Positions 17,823-26,680 of a stretch of DNA of 64,000 nt are shown here, piece after piece. The stretch lies in assembly GCA_021805445.1 (NCBI GenBank), contig JAJZFH010000066.1, positions 1-64,000 on the forward strand. Reading direction: 5' to 3'. The translations under genes and the position numbers were made by a program. Position 1 is the stretch's first letter; each line of letters begins with the position of its first letter. Source of the stretch: Pseudomonadota bacterium (GTDB taxonomy: Bacteria > Pseudomonadota > Gammaproteobacteria > Burkholderiales > Ferrovaceae). The notes below the pieces were generated by a model. The model had not been told where the DNA came from. It saw only the letters and a list, made by a program, of their open reading frames with translations, and ran no database searches.

Positions 17823-19099
17823 TGGCACTCCTTCCCCGAAAAAAGACGCGCATCGCCTTCGAAAATTTTTTGCTGGCGCATTATGAACGGAACTTGCGCG
17901 TCGAACAGGTTCGTTCCCGTCCCTTCGTGCTGTTACTCGATCCAGCCTCCGTGTGTCAACTCCAGTGTCCAATGTGTCCGACCGGGTTGGAGAATGCCGG
18001 AAAGGTGGGCCATGGCCGAACTGCTTACCGACCCCGTGGCCTGCTCAATCGGAAAGTTTTTGATGCCGTGCTCGACGAATTGGGGGATACCCTGTTTTTC
18101 GTCCACCTCTACAACTGGGGAGAACCGCTGCTCAATAAGGACTTGCCGTATTTCATACGGGAACTTGTCCGACGAGATATCGTTGTCGACACCAATACCA
18201 ATCTCTCCTTACCCCTCAGTGATCTGTTCATAGACGAATTGCTTGGTTCAGGCATCGACCGGATCGAAGCTTCGATCGATGGTTTCAGCCAGGAAACCTA
18301 TGGACGTTACCGAATCAAGGGGCGTTTCGCTCTCGCCCGAGACAACTTGCTGAAACTGGTTGCCGCCCGCGACCGCCTCGGCCTCGATACCCAGATAGTC
18401 TGGAACTTCCTGGTTTTTCGCTTCAATGAACCTGAGATCGAGACGGCAAAACAGTTCTGCGAAGATCACGGTATCGAGTTCGTACGCCGGGAGGCAGCCC
18501 TGTCCGAACCCTTGCGTGCTGAATTCCTGCCCACATACCGCGAAGGAGAAATCCTCGAAGGATTCTTTGAGCAGCGGGCAAAACCATTCGATCCCACCTC
18601 CGTCAGCAGACGCCCGGAGCAGAGTTGTGGTTGGCACTACTATTACTCCGTCATCAATGCGGACGGCAGCGTATCGCCCTGCTGTGCACCCTGGGAAGCC
18701 GACTGGGATTTCGGTTTCGTGGTGCCGGGAAGCACGCGTTTCTCTGACCTCTGGAACGGCGAGGCAATGCAGGCATCCCGCCGCGATGTCGCAGGACACC
18801 GACTGCTCGAGGAATTACGTCACTCGGGTAAACTGGGCTCGATCCTGTCAGTGGACGATTTCGTCCGGCAAGGAACGATTTGCGAAGGCTGTCAAATGCC
18901 GTTGCCGATGCTCGATCTTTATTCGGGTCGAGCCGACCTCATCATTCCCCATTACTTTCAGACCGCAGGAGGAAATGATGCGTTCCTGGACCGCGCCTTT
19001 GAACTGGTGCGCAGTAATCCAGCCGCTTTTGTCCAGCACCTGTCAAGCAACAATAAAATCACGCAGTTTATCGCCCAGCATACTTACCCTTTAAAATGA
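17822..19099 (+). CDS. Radical SAM/SPASM domain protein
   Basis: ATG at 17822 overlaps the preceding stop by one base and gives a 425-residue protein; an in-frame TTG at 17816 is less likely. Cys45, Cys49 and Cys52 (CQLQCPMC) bind the radical SAM 4Fe-4S cluster. YNWGEPLLN near residue 100 is the GGE-type segment, and NADGSVSPCCAPWE near residue 280, with later FVRQGTICEGCQMPL, is a SPASM-type auxiliary cluster region. Such enzymes modify peptides or small molecules; members in sugar clusters may dehydrogenate, epimerise or rearrange sugars. It is the last gene of the polysaccharide cluster. Substrate unknown. Confidence 0.83.
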   Translation: MALLPRKKTRIAFENFLLAHYERNLRVEQVRSRPFVLLLDPASVCQLQCPMCPTGLENAGKVGHGRTAYRPRGLLNRKVFDAVLDELGDTLFFVHLYNWGEPLLNKDLPYFIRELVRRDIVVDTNTNLSLPLSDLFIDELLGSGIDRIEASIDGFSQETYGRYRIKGRFALARDNLLKLVAARDRLGLDTQIVWNFLVFRFNEPEIETAKQFCEDHGIEFVRREAALSEPLRAEFLPTYREGEILEGFFEQRAKPFDPTSVSRRPEQSCGWHYYYSVINADGSVSPCCAPWEADWDFGFVVPGSTRFSDLWNGEAMQASRRDVAGHRLLEELRHSGKLGSILSVDDFVRQGTICEGCQMPLPMLDLYSGRADLIIPHYFQTAGGNDAFLDRAFELVRSNPAAFVQHLSSNNKITQFIAQHTYPLK

Positions 19100-19112
19100 C
19101 GGGACGGGTGTC

Positions 19113-19439
19113 ATGATGGACAACTTTCTGCTGATTCTTTTTCTGGTCCTGCTGCTGGTGGCTTTTTCCGAGTGGCCGCGGTTTTTCATGGCCCACTGGT
19201 TCATGCGCGAGCCGGAGTTCCTGTGGACCGGGACGGGGGAACCGGCAGGGGCAGTTCCCTTGGCGGATTGGCGACGGGTGCTCGAAGTCCCCCTTGAAGA
19301 AAAACGCCTTGCGGTCATCAAACGGGCCTACCGGCGCAAGGCTCAGGTAGCACACCCCGACCGGGGGGGGGATACCGCCGCCATGACCCAACTCAACGAA
19401 GCCTATCGTCTGGCTCTGGAAGAACTGGGAGGAAATTGA
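19113..19439 (+). CDS. Small membrane-anchored J-domain protein
   Basis: The 108-residue protein has one N-terminal hydrophobic helix (about residues 4-21, NFLLILFLVLLLVAF) and a compact C-terminal J-domain (about 50-105). The domain carries the HPD triad in VAHPDRGGDTAAMTQLNEAY, the DnaK-stimulating signature. It resembles stand-alone DnaJ-like proteins that recruit DnaK to the inner membrane. It begins 13 bp after the radical SAM gene and 24 bp before the Crp/Fnr regulator. Function in this neighbourhood is unknown. Confidence 0.8.
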   Translation: MMDNFLLILFLVLLLVAFSEWPRFFMAHWFMREPEFLWTGTGEPAGAVPLADWRRVLEVPLEEKRLAVIKRAYRRKAQVAHPDRGGDTAAMTQLNEAYRLALEELGGN

Positions 19440-19463
19440 ATTTTCTCTCATGAATCCCGTAAA

Positions 19464-20264
19464 ATGCAGGATTATGGTGTTTCCGTGAATGATGATCCGA
19501 CAATGAGTGCCCCCCAACCTTCTCCCTTGGCGGAAGATTCTCCCGCACCCGAATGTCTCCAGTCCGTTCCCGCGGGTGGGCGGAACAAGGTGGAACTCAC
19601 CGTCAATCTGCGCAAGATTCCCTTGTTTGCCCTGTTGACGGATGCGGAAATGAAGGAGGTTCAGGAGGCTCTGCGTTTTCGTTTTTTTGAAAAGCGGGCC
19701 ACCGTGATCCAGCAGGGGGCGGCCAATGGCGGACTGGTTTTTTTATTGTCGGGACAGTTGCAGTTGATGCGAATCACGGAAGATGGACGCGCCCTCAGCC
19801 TGGAGTTGATTCCTGAAGGCGGTTTCTTCGGAGAGATCAGTCTGCTCAACGAGGGGCCCTATGCCGCCTCTGCCGTGGCTCTGAGCCGGGTGCTGGTGGC
19901 CATCCTGCCCTCTGCCCAGGCCTTGCACCTGTTCGCCCACTCCCCCAGCGTCGCCCACCATCTCCTGCGTCATCTGGCCCGCCAGGTCCAACGGGATGCC
20001 GAATTCAAGGCACTGCTGAGCATCACCAACACCTCCCGGCGCATCGTCAATTTCCTGTGGCTGATCAAAAAGGAAGCCCCCACCCACCAACTCGCCGTGG
20101 AAAACCTTCCGACCCATCAGGACATCGCCAACCTGATCAATACCAGCCGGGAAACCGTCACCCGCGTCCTGAATCTGTTGACCCAGAAGGGGATCATTCA
20201 GCGGGAAGCCCACCGCCTGATCATCCTGGACCCGGAAGCCCTCAACCGGATGGCTCTGGAATAA
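19464..20264 (+). CDS. Crp/Fnr family transcriptional regulator
   Basis: The 266-residue protein has a cyclic-nucleotide-binding-type beta-roll (about residues 50-170, FFGEISLLNEGPYAASAVAL), a dimerisation helix and a C-terminal winged helix (about 215-262). The recognition helix SRETVTRVLNLL keeps the Arg, Glu and Arg that E. coli CRP uses to read TGTGA (SRETVGRIL). The cAMP-contacting Arg82-Ser83 pair of CRP is replaced by Ala-Ala, and the Cys set of Fnr is absent, so the signal is probably neither cAMP nor an iron-sulfur cluster. A 40-residue N-terminal extension rich in Pro and Ser precedes the roll; ATG at 19503 is an alternative start. It converges on the type I secretion operon, which carries two CRP-like boxes in its promoter region. 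Confidence 0.9.
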   Translation: MQDYGVSVNDDPTMSAPQPSPLAEDSPAPECLQSVPAGGRNKVELTVNLRKIPLFALLTDAEMKEVQEALRFRFFEKRATVIQQGAANGGLVFLLSGQLQLMRITEDGRALSLELIPEGGFFGEISLLNEGPYAASAVALSRVLVAILPSAQALHLFAHSPSVAHHLLRHLARQVQRDAEFKALLSITNTSRRIVNFLWLIKKEAPTHQLAVENLPTHQDIANLINTSRETVTRVLNLLTQKGIIQREAHRLIILDPEALNRMALE

Positions 20265-20266
20265 GG

Positions 20267-21652
20267 TCAGTGGGAGTGGGCGACCTCGAAATGGGGAACC
20301 GCATCCTGGGCGGTCTTGACCGGGCTATGATCGAAATAGTGGGCCAGCTGCCTGACGTCGTCCTTGCTCAAGGTACCGGCATCGGCGTTGAGGTGCAGGT
20401 AACTGTTGAGGTAATCGTAGCGGGCTTTGGCCAGATCCCGGCGTGCCTGATAATACTGGGACTGGGCGTTGAGCAGGTCGAGGTTGACCCGTTCGCCCCC
20501 CTGAATGCTCATGCGGGTGGCCTTGATCAACTGCTGGGCTGAATTCACCGCTTTTTCCAGAGCGCGGATACGGGCAAAACTGCTCAGCACCAGGCCATAC
20601 TGCTTGTACAGATCCACCAGCACCTTGTTGGTCTTGTCATCCAGATCCGACTGGGCCCGTTCCAGATTGGCCTTGGCCTGACTGGACAGGGCGGTGACAT
20701 AGCCTCCGGCGTAAAGCGGGATGCTCAGTTCGATCCCGATGGAACGCACGAACATGTCCTGGGCAAAGGTATAGATGGAGCCCTGGTTATTGCGGCTGAC
20801 ACTCCCCACGAGGTCCAGTTGAGGGGCATGACCGGCCTGATCCTTCTTGACTTCCTGTGCGCTGGCATCCACCGCATACTTTTGCGAGGCGATCTCGGGG
20901 TTATGGTCGAGCGCCAGGGCTTTCCACCCGTCAAAATCCTCCGGATCGAGGGGAGAAGGATGGAATTCATCCGTCAGGGGTTCCAGATCGGGGACATCGG
21001 TCCCCACGATGCTGTTGAAACTGCGCTTGACCGTGGCCAGGTTTTCCTGTGCCTCGATCACCTGGGACTCGCTCAGGGCATACTTGGACTGGGTTTCCAG
21101 GGTATCGGTCAAGGTCCCCTGCCCTTTCTGGAACAGCCGTTCATTGGCCTGCATCTGTTCGCCGTAAGCCGTATGTTGCGCCTGGACCAGGTCGAGTTGA
21201 TCCTGGGCATACAACACGTCCGTATAGGCTTGTACCAGACGCAGGATCAGATCCTGGGCGTGTCCGGAAAACTGGGCATCACTGTAATTGGCCTGGGCCT
21301 TCCCCTGACGGTACATGGCCATGTCCCCCAGATTGAAGAGGGGCTGACGAAGGGACAGGGTCGTCACTTCACTGATGTAATTCACTTGCTGGCCCGGCAG
21401 GGGGGACCCCACATTCGAAATCCCCAACAGGTTGGTGCCCTTTTGATAGTCCAGGGATAAGTTGGGCAATAACTTGGAACGCCCCAGGGCCACGTTTTGC
21501 GCCCCCGCATCCCGCTCATGTTGCGCCGAACGATAGGTGGGGTCGTTCTGGAGTGCGGCATCCAGAGCCTCTTCCAGCCCCAGCGCCCACCCCTGGCTGG
21601 AAACCAGACCCAATAGGACGAGGAGGGTACCTCGTCGAGGAACGATTCTCAT
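20267..21652 (-). CDS. TolC-family outer membrane channel of a type I secretion system
   Basis: This is the third gene of the exporter operon. ATG at 21652 follows GAGGAG with a 7-nt spacer and lies 4 nt after the adaptor stop; an in-frame GTG at 21667 is possible but less likely. A signal peptide (IVPRRGTLLVLLGLVSSQGWAL) precedes two outer-membrane-efflux repeats with the family features LEEALDAALQNDPTYRSA and, in the second half, AQSQYYQARRDLAKARYDYLNSYLHL. Mature length of about 440 matches TolC, PrtF and RsaF. It forms the trimeric channel through which the substrate leaves the cell. Confidence 0.93.
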   Translation of the reverse strand: MRIVPRRGTLLVLLGLVSSQGWALGLEEALDAALQNDPTYRSAQHERDAGAQNVALGRSKLLPNLSLDYQKGTNLLGISNVGSPLPGQQVNYISEVTTLSLRQPLFNLGDMAMYRQGKAQANYSDAQFSGHAQDLILRLVQAYTDVLYAQDQLDLVQAQHTAYGEQMQANERLFQKGQGTLTDTLETQSKYALSESQVIEAQENLATVKRSFNSIVGTDVPDLEPLTDEFHPSPLDPEDFDGWKALALDHNPEIASQKYAVDASAQEVKKDQAGHAPQLDLVGSVSRNNQGSIYTFAQDMFVRSIGIELSIPLYAGGYVTALSSQAKANLERAQSDLDDKTNKVLVDLYKQYGLVLSSFARIRALEKAVNSAQQLIKATRMSIQGGERVNLDLLNAQSQYYQARRDLAKARYDYLNSYLHLNADAGTLSKDDVRQLAHYFDHSPVKTAQDAVPHFEVAHSH

Positions 21653-21656
21653 ACGC

Positions 21657-23012
21657 TCACTCCTCACTCATGGAGGTCTTGATGCGATCGAACATGGGCT
21701 TGAGCAGATAACTCATCATGGTTCGATTGCCGGTTCTGACAAAGGCCTCCACCGGCATGCCGGGACGTACCTGCAAGTTACCCAGCAGTTTGGCGCCTTT
21801 TTCGGTCACCTCTGCGCGCATGGTGTAATAGGATTGTCCTGTTTTCTGGTCGGTGAGGCGGTCGGCAGATATCTCGATCACGCGCCCCGGAATATGCGGG
21901 GTGGTATTCCGGTTGAAGGCCGGAAAAGTCATGTCGACTTCCAGTCCCGGATGCATCTTGTCGATGAGTTCCAGAGGAATTCTCCCTTCGATGATGAGGG
22001 CATCATGGGAAGGAACCACTTCCATCATGGGCATCCCCGGAGAGACGACCCCCCCCTGGGTGAACACCTTGAGATCCACCACGGTGCCATCCACGGGAGA
22101 TTTCACCTCAGTATTGCTCAGATCGAAATCCTGACTGGAAAGACGGTGCTGGATCGTGATCGCTTCTTTTTCCACCTCGGTCAATTGCTGGCGGACCTCT
22201 TTCTGATAATCTTCCAGCCGTTGGCTTTTCTTCAACTTCATTTCGGCGGCCTGCCGCTGGGTATACCCCAGGCGCCCGCTTTCCTCGGCCAGAATACCGT
22301 TGACTTCCGCCTGATTGCGCTGCAGGTCCAGAAAACGGCTCTTGGCTACATACCCTTCCTTGACCAGATCGCGCATGTTGTCGATCTGTTCCGTCAGGTA
22401 CTGCAACTGCTGGGTGCGGCTGCTCCTGGCGGCTTCCAGTCCGGCAGCCTGCTGTTCCAGGCCGGCGATGTTCTCGTCCATGGCAGAAAGTTCATTCTGC
22501 AGGGCTGAACGGCGTGCCGTGAACAACTGTTGCTGCAGGGCCATGTCATCCTTGACGCGCGGATCGTCCTGGTGGGCCAACAAGGTCTGGGGAAAGCGCA
22601 CGGTGGCCTTGCCATCCCGTTCGGCTTCCAGGCGGGCTTGCACGGCCAGATCGGAGTCATACTGGGTCCGGCTCATCTCGGCCTGGGCCTTGGCCTGGGT
22701 ATCATTGATCCGCACCAGTACCTGCCCTGCCTTGACCGTATCGCCTTCCTTGACCAGAATCGCCTCGACGATGCCCCCCGGTTGGTACTGGATCTGCTTG
22801 CGGTTGGTGGCTACTTCCACCACACCGCTGACGGCCACCCCCTGATCCAGCGGCGCAAAGATCGCCCACAGCAGGAAGCCCCCCACCCCGCCCAAGATGA
22901 TCCACCAGCCCATGCGGGTGTATACCCGATCATCGGTCTTGACGATGTCCACCGCCGTGACATCGATGATTTGATTCTTGTTCTTGAGTAATGGATTGAT
23001 GGGATTCATCAT
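21657..23012 (-). CDS. HlyD-family membrane fusion protein of a type I secretion system
   Basis: This 451-residue periplasmic adaptor has one N-terminal membrane helix ([21 protein letters not shown], about residues 36-56). A biotinyl-lipoyl-like half motif follows ([23 protein letters not shown], ending [16 protein letters not shown]), then a long alpha-helical hairpin (about 110-290). The second half ([21 protein letters not shown]) and a C-terminal beta domain complete it. The start overlaps the ABC stop (ATGATGA), so the two are coupled. Closest in layout to PrtE and RsaE, adaptors for proteases and S-layer proteins. Confidence 0.94.
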   Translation of the reverse strand: MMNPINPLLKNKNQIIDVTAVDIVKTDDRVYTRMGWWIILGGVGGFLLWAIFAPLDQGVAVSGVVEVATNRKQIQYQPGGIVEAILVKEGDTVKAGQVLVRINDTQAKAQAEMSRTQYDSDLAVQARLEAERDGKATVRFPQTLLAHQDDPRVKDDMALQQQLFTARRSALQNELSAMDENIAGLEQQAAGLEAARSSRTQQLQYLTEQIDNMRDLVKEGYVAKSRFLDLQRNQAEVNGILAEESGRLGYTQRQAAEMKLKKSQRLEDYQKEVRQQLTEVEKEAITIQHRLSSQDFDLSNTEVKSPVDGTVVDLKVFTQGGVVSPGMPMMEVVPSHDALIIEGRIPLELIDKMHPGLEVDMTFPAFNRNTTPHIPGRVIEISADRLTDQKTGQSYYTMRAEVTEKGAKLLGNLQVRPGMPVEAFVRTGNRTMMSYLLKPMFDRIKTSMSEE

Positions 23013-24769
23013 GCCCCCTTCCCTGCCGCCTGAGCGGCTTGCTGTGCTTGTTGCTGCGCCTGCTGGAGTTGCTGTTGCTGCTGGGCCAGATGGGCCAGGA
23101 CCTGGTCCGTGGGACCAAAGAGTTGCGCCACCCCGTCGCGCAGCAGGAGCAGTTTGCTGGTCGCGCTGATGATACTGGTACGGTGCGTAATGAGGACGAT
23201 GGTTTTTTTGCGCTGGCGCAGTTCCAGAATGGCGCGCACCAAAGCCTGTTCGCCCACGTCATCCAGGTTGGAATTGGGCTCATCCAGCACCAGTACCGCA
23301 GGGTCGCCATACATGGCCCGAGCCAGTCCCAAACGCTGTTTCTGTCCACCCGACAGTCCGTTGCCGCCATCCCCCAGGATCGTGTCATAGCCTTTGGGCA
23401 GTTGCAGGATCAGGTCATGCACGCCCGCCCGTTGCGCGGCTTCCACCACCATTTCCGGAATCACCACCCCGAAACGGGCGATGTTCTCGCTCACCGTCCC
23501 CTCGAACAATTCGATATCCTGGGGCAGATACCCCAGATGCGGTCCCAACTGGTCCTTGTTCCACTGCACCACGTCCGCCCCATCCAGCCGTACCTTCCCC
23601 ATGACCGCAGGCCATACCCCGACGAGCAGACGCGCCAGCGTGGATTTACCGGAGCCACTGGGTCCGATTACGCCCAGAACGTCTCCGGGCACGATGGCCA
23701 GGTTGAGGCCCTTGATGACCGGGATGGAGGCCCCCGGAGGCGCTGCCGTCACGTTCTCCACCGTCAGCACCCCCTCCGGGGGAGGCAATTCCATGCCCGG
23801 CACCCGCGGCGGATTCGTCGCCAACAGCAATACCAGACGTTCATAGGCACTGCGCGTGGCACTGAACTGGCGCCACACGCTGATGAGCAACTGGACCGGT
23901 CCCATGGCCTTGCCCATGAGGATGGACCCGGCGATCATCATCCCTGGGGTAATGCTGCCCTTGACCGCCAACCACCCCCCCACCCCCAGCACCAGGGATT
24001 GGGACGTCACCGACATGAATTTGGTCCCCGCTCCCACGATTCCCGCCTTTTCACTGGCTTCGGCCTGCAGGGTGATGAAGCGGGTATGCAGGGTGTACCA
24101 GCGCCCCTGCAATTGGGGCAACATTCCCATGGCTTCGATCACCTCGGCGTTGCGCAGGTTATTGCTGGCCAGGTTGCTGGAAGAGATGGCGAGGGCATTG
24201 GCTTCGGAGAGGGGTTTGTGGGAAACCTTTTCATTGAGCCAGGCCAGCCAGATCAGGATCAGGGTACTGATCAGGGAAAACAACCCCAACCAGACGTTGA
24301 ACAGAAAGATCACCAGCAAGTAGATGGGAAACCAGGGGGCATCAAAAAAGGCGAACAGGGCATTGCCGGTCATGAACTGGCGCAAGGCCGTCAAATCCTG
24401 CAGAGCCTGCCCGGCATTGCCGCCGGCTTTCCTGAGACTTTGCTCGAAGGCGGCCGTATACACCCGTTTGTTTAGCTTTTCATCCAGTTTCGCCCCCACC
24501 CGGATCAAAATGAAACTGCGCACGAATTCCAGGGCACTCATGAAAACATAGGCCCCCACCGCCATGATCGTCACCATCAGCAACGTCATCTCGTTGCGAC
24601 TGGGCAAAACCCGATCATAAACCTGGAGCATATATAAGGAAGGGGCCAGCATCAGCACATTGATAATGGCACTGAACACCCCCACCGTGCGAAATACGCT
24701 GCGGTAGGCCAACACTGCCTGACCGATTTCATTCTGCGGGATTTTGGGAAGAGCCTGGAAAGGTTTCAT
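23009..24769 (-). CDS. Type I secretion ABC transporter (PrtD/RsaD class)
   Basis: The 586-residue half-transporter has a membrane domain at about residues 25-310 ([23 protein letters not shown] is a hallmark of the PrtD class). The ATPase domain follows with [14 protein letters not shown] (Walker A), [15 protein letters not shown] (signature) and [12 protein letters not shown] (Walker B). It has no N-terminal C39 peptidase or C39-like domain, so it should export leaderless proteins with C-terminal signals. The last 40 residues are a Gln/Ala-rich helix ([20 protein letters not shown]), an unusual tail. It is the first gene of the leftward ABC-adaptor-TolC operon and the best candidate exporter for the S-layer-like protein. 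No strong ribosome-binding site precedes the ATG. Confidence 0.94.
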   Translation of the reverse strand: MKPFQALPKIPQNEIGQAVLAYRSVFRTVGVFSAIINVLMLAPSLYMLQVYDRVLPSRNEMTLLMVTIMAVGAYVFMSALEFVRSFILIRVGAKLDEKLNKRVYTAAFEQSLRKAGGNAGQALQDLTALRQFMTGNALFAFFDAPWFPIYLLVIFLFNVWLGLFSLISTLILIWLAWLNEKVSHKPLSEANALAISSSNLASNNLRNAEVIEAMGMLPQLQGRWYTLHTRFITLQAEASEKAGIVGAGTKFMSVTSQSLVLGVGGWLAVKGSITPGMMIAGSILMGKAMGPVQLLISVWRQFSATRSAYERLVLLLATNPPRVPGMELPPPEGVLTVENVTAAPPGASIPVIKGLNLAIVPGDVLGVIGPSGSGKSTLARLLVGVWPAVMGKVRLDGADVVQWNKDQLGPHLGYLPQDIELFEGTVSENIARFGVVIPEMVVEAAQRAGVHDLILQLPKGYDTILGDGGNGLSGGQKQRLGLARAMYGDPAVLVLDEPNSNLDDVGEQALVRAILELRQRKKTIVLITHRTSIISATSKLLLLRDGVAQLFGPTDQVLAHLAQQQQQLQQAQQQAQQAAQAAGKGA

Positions 24770-25070
24770 GAAGGATGTGGGGATATTTTTTATGTGATGA
24801 AAATCACTGAAATTACAGTGATGAAAATCACATCAATCTACCATACCTCCCGAGCACTGTCCAGATTTTCCAACTTCAACTCTGCAAATCGAGCGACTTC
24901 TCTCTGAAAAAGTCACCAAACAGGCATGGCCGCGAACAGATCAACGATGCCAGGAGATCTGTAAAGCCGGTTCAGCGACAGGTCGGACGAAGCCGCGCCC
25001 ACGAAGAGATGACTCCCCATCAGTTTTAATCGAAACACTCAAACCGTTTGAGGGGCGGTAGAATGTCGCC
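24770..25070. other. 301-bp divergent intergenic region between secretion operon and ClC gene
   Basis: The left end carries two CRP-like boxes (24793-24832). Nothing else could be identified; no small gene or hairpin is supported in 24840-25070. Confidence 0.5.
24793..24832 (-). promoter_or_regulatory. Two tandem CRP-like boxes upstream of the type I secretion operon
   Basis: TGTGATGAAAATCACT (24793-24808) and AGTGATGAAAATCACA (24817-24832) each match TGTGA-N6-TCACA with one mismatch in one half site. The 14-nt core GTGATGAAAATCAC is identical in both and the sites are 24 bp apart. They end 24 bp before the ABC gene. The distal site could activate, while the proximal one would lie over the -10 region. 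The arrangement parallels the single perfect box before the S-layer-like gene. Confidence 0.75.
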
Positions 25071-26396
25071 ATGTCGGCCCAATCTCCCCCTCCTCCCTCT
25101 CCCACCTACAATGCCAATCAGCAATTGCTGAGATATCTGGGTCTGGCAGCCGTCGTGGGGATATCCGGTTCTCTCGCCGTTCTCGCCTTCCATCAGTTCC
25201 TTTTATGGCTGGAGGACCTCCTGTATGGCTCAAACCAGGGTTTGGTGGCCAACGCCGCCCATCTGTCGCCGGGGGTTCGGGTATTTTTTCCGGCCTGCGG
25301 CGGATTGCTTGCAGGAGTGATCCTTCAATATTTCCTGAACTCCAGAAAAGGGGACACTGGCACGGATTACATGGAAGTCATCGCGGCGGGCAGTAATATT
25401 CCCGTGCGCTCCTCGCTGTTGAAATCGGTGGCCTCGGCTGCCACCGTGGTTTCGGGGGGGTCGATCGGGCGCGAGGGTTCCATGGTCCAACTGGCCGCAC
25501 TGACCGGAAGCGTTTTCGGCAGCATCCTCCGCCTGACCGCTGCAGAGCGGCGCTTTGCGGTAGCCTGTGGTGCGGCGGCGGGACTGGCCGGCGCTTACAA
25601 CACACCGATTGCCGGTGCATTGTTCGTCGTTGAAATCATTCTGGGCGAAATCGGGGTGAAAAGCCTTGGGCCCCTTTTGCTGGCAGCGGCGATTGCAGAT
25701 TTCGTGGTGCGCCACATCAGTGGTGCCGCGCCCATCTTCGCGGCAACACCCGGCAATTTGCAGAGCCTGATGGAACTGCTCATGGTGGTGGGGATGGGAC
25801 TCGTTTCGGGGCTGTTGGGCCCCTTGTTCATCCTGGCTTTGGATCACACCCATCATTTTTTTTCCCGGTTGCGCCTGCCCCTCTGGGTGAAAATGACCCT
25901 CGCAGGACTGATCGTGGGGGGGCTCTCGGCCATTCGTCCGGAAGTCTGGGGGAATGGCTATTCGGTGATCAACTCATTGCTCCATCAATCGTGGTTGTGG
26001 CAAAACATCCTGCTCATCCTGGGACTGAAGATACTGGCCACTGTTCTGACGTCCGGTTCGGGAGCGGTGGGGGGCGTGTTCACGCCCACGTTGTTTATCG
26101 GGGCTGCACTCGGAACGCTGGCTGGCCATATGGCCCAAACTTTTCTACCGGAAACTTCATTGACCGCTTTTACCCTGGTGGGCATGAGCGCATTTCTGGC
26201 TGCCGTGACTCATGCCCCGTTGACCGCAGTGATGATGGTCAGCGAAATGACTTCGGGTTACGGCCTCGTCCCTGCGTTGTTGGTGGCGAGTCTGGCGGGG
26301 CACTACGTCTCGTCTGTTTTGCATCCCCCCTCCATTTACGCGCACTCGATTCCGACGGATCACCCCACACAAAACCCGCCCACCATTTCTTTCTGA
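25071..26396 (+). CDS. ClC-family chloride channel/transporter
   Basis: The 441-residue multi-spanning membrane protein shows the three ion-path signatures of the ClC family: GGSIGREGSMVQLAAL (the GREGP-type motif, about residue 130), AYNTPIAGALFVVEI, and GSGAVGGVFTPTLFIGAALG (the GxFxP motif, about 340). It ends shortly after the last helix with no C-terminal CBS pair, like the ClcB group. ClC proteins exchange chloride for protons or conduct chloride and are linked to acid tolerance. Monocistronic, flanked by a hairpin and then tRNA-Glu. No link to its neighbours is apparent. Confidence 0.92.
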   Translation: MSAQSPPPPSPTYNANQQLLRYLGLAAVVGISGSLAVLAFHQFLLWLEDLLYGSNQGLVANAAHLSPGVRVFFPACGGLLAGVILQYFLNSRKGDTGTDYMEVIAAGSNIPVRSSLLKSVASAATVVSGGSIGREGSMVQLAALTGSVFGSILRLTAAERRFAVACGAAAGLAGAYNTPIAGALFVVEIILGEIGVKSLGPLLLAAAIADFVVRHISGAAPIFAATPGNLQSLMELLMVVGMGLVSGLLGPLFILALDHTHHFFSRLRLPLWVKMTLAGLIVGGLSAIRPEVWGNGYSVINSLLHQSWLWQNILLILGLKILATVLTSGSGAVGGVFTPTLFIGAALGTLAGHMAQTFLPETSLTAFTLVGMSAFLAAVTHAPLTAVMMVSEMTSGYGLVPALLVASLAGHYVSSVLHPPSIYAHSIPTDHPTQNPPTISF

Positions 26397-26425
26397 AGAG
26401 AGAGAACCGGGCGGGGGAGATTTTT
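26375..26425 (+). terminator. Possible terminator after the ClC gene
   Basis: CCCGCCC (26375-26381) pairs with GGGCGGG (26409-26415), and the inner TTTCTTTCT/AGAGAGAA segments extend the stem imperfectly. A short T-run (ATTTTT, 26420-26425) follows after 4 bases. The hairpin overlaps the end of the coding region. Confidence 0.4.
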
Positions 26426-26518
26426 CTCCCACCAGAGGCGCTGATCGGTTCTGCCTCGAACACCTCGACATCCTCTCGGGGTAGCGAGGGAATGATGGCG
26501 AAGGGCCGCTCGATCCTC

Positions 26519-26547
26519 TTGGCAAACCGGTAAAAGTCAGATAGAAT
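26519..26547 (+). promoter_or_regulatory. Promoter of tRNA-Glu
   Basis: TTGGCA (26519-26524), a 17-bp spacer and TAGAAT (26542-26547) form a good sigma-70 promoter with a start near 26554, about 44 nt before the mature tRNA 5' end. Confidence 0.6.
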
Positions 26548-26597
26548 TGCGCTTCTCTACAACATCGATCAAAAGATGTTGACCTTTCGAGGTGTCT

Positions 26598-26673
26598 GTC
26601 CCCATCGTCTAGAGGCCTAGGACATCGCCCTTTCACGGCGGTAACCGGGGTTCGAATCCCCGTGGGGACGCCA
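26598..26673 (+). tRNA. tRNA-Glu (anticodon TTC)
   Basis: This is a 76-nt cloverleaf with encoded CCA. Acceptor GTCCCCA pairs with TGGGGAC (26663-26669). The anticodon loop CTTTCAC (26630-26636) holds TTC at 26632-26634, and the T-loop TTCGAAT is present. It is nearly identical to the E. coli tRNA-Glu. Its 3' end is the left boundary of the mini-island described below. Confidence 0.97.
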
Positions 26674-26680
26674 ATAAAAT
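26651..26680 (+). repeat. attL-like site: 3' end of tRNA-Glu
   Basis: These 30 bases, from the T-loop through CCA and seven bases beyond, recur at 27930-27959 with two mismatches (28 of 30). Tyrosine recombinases commonly use the 3' half of a tRNA gene as attB, and integration leaves such a copy at the far end of the element. Confidence 0.8.
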
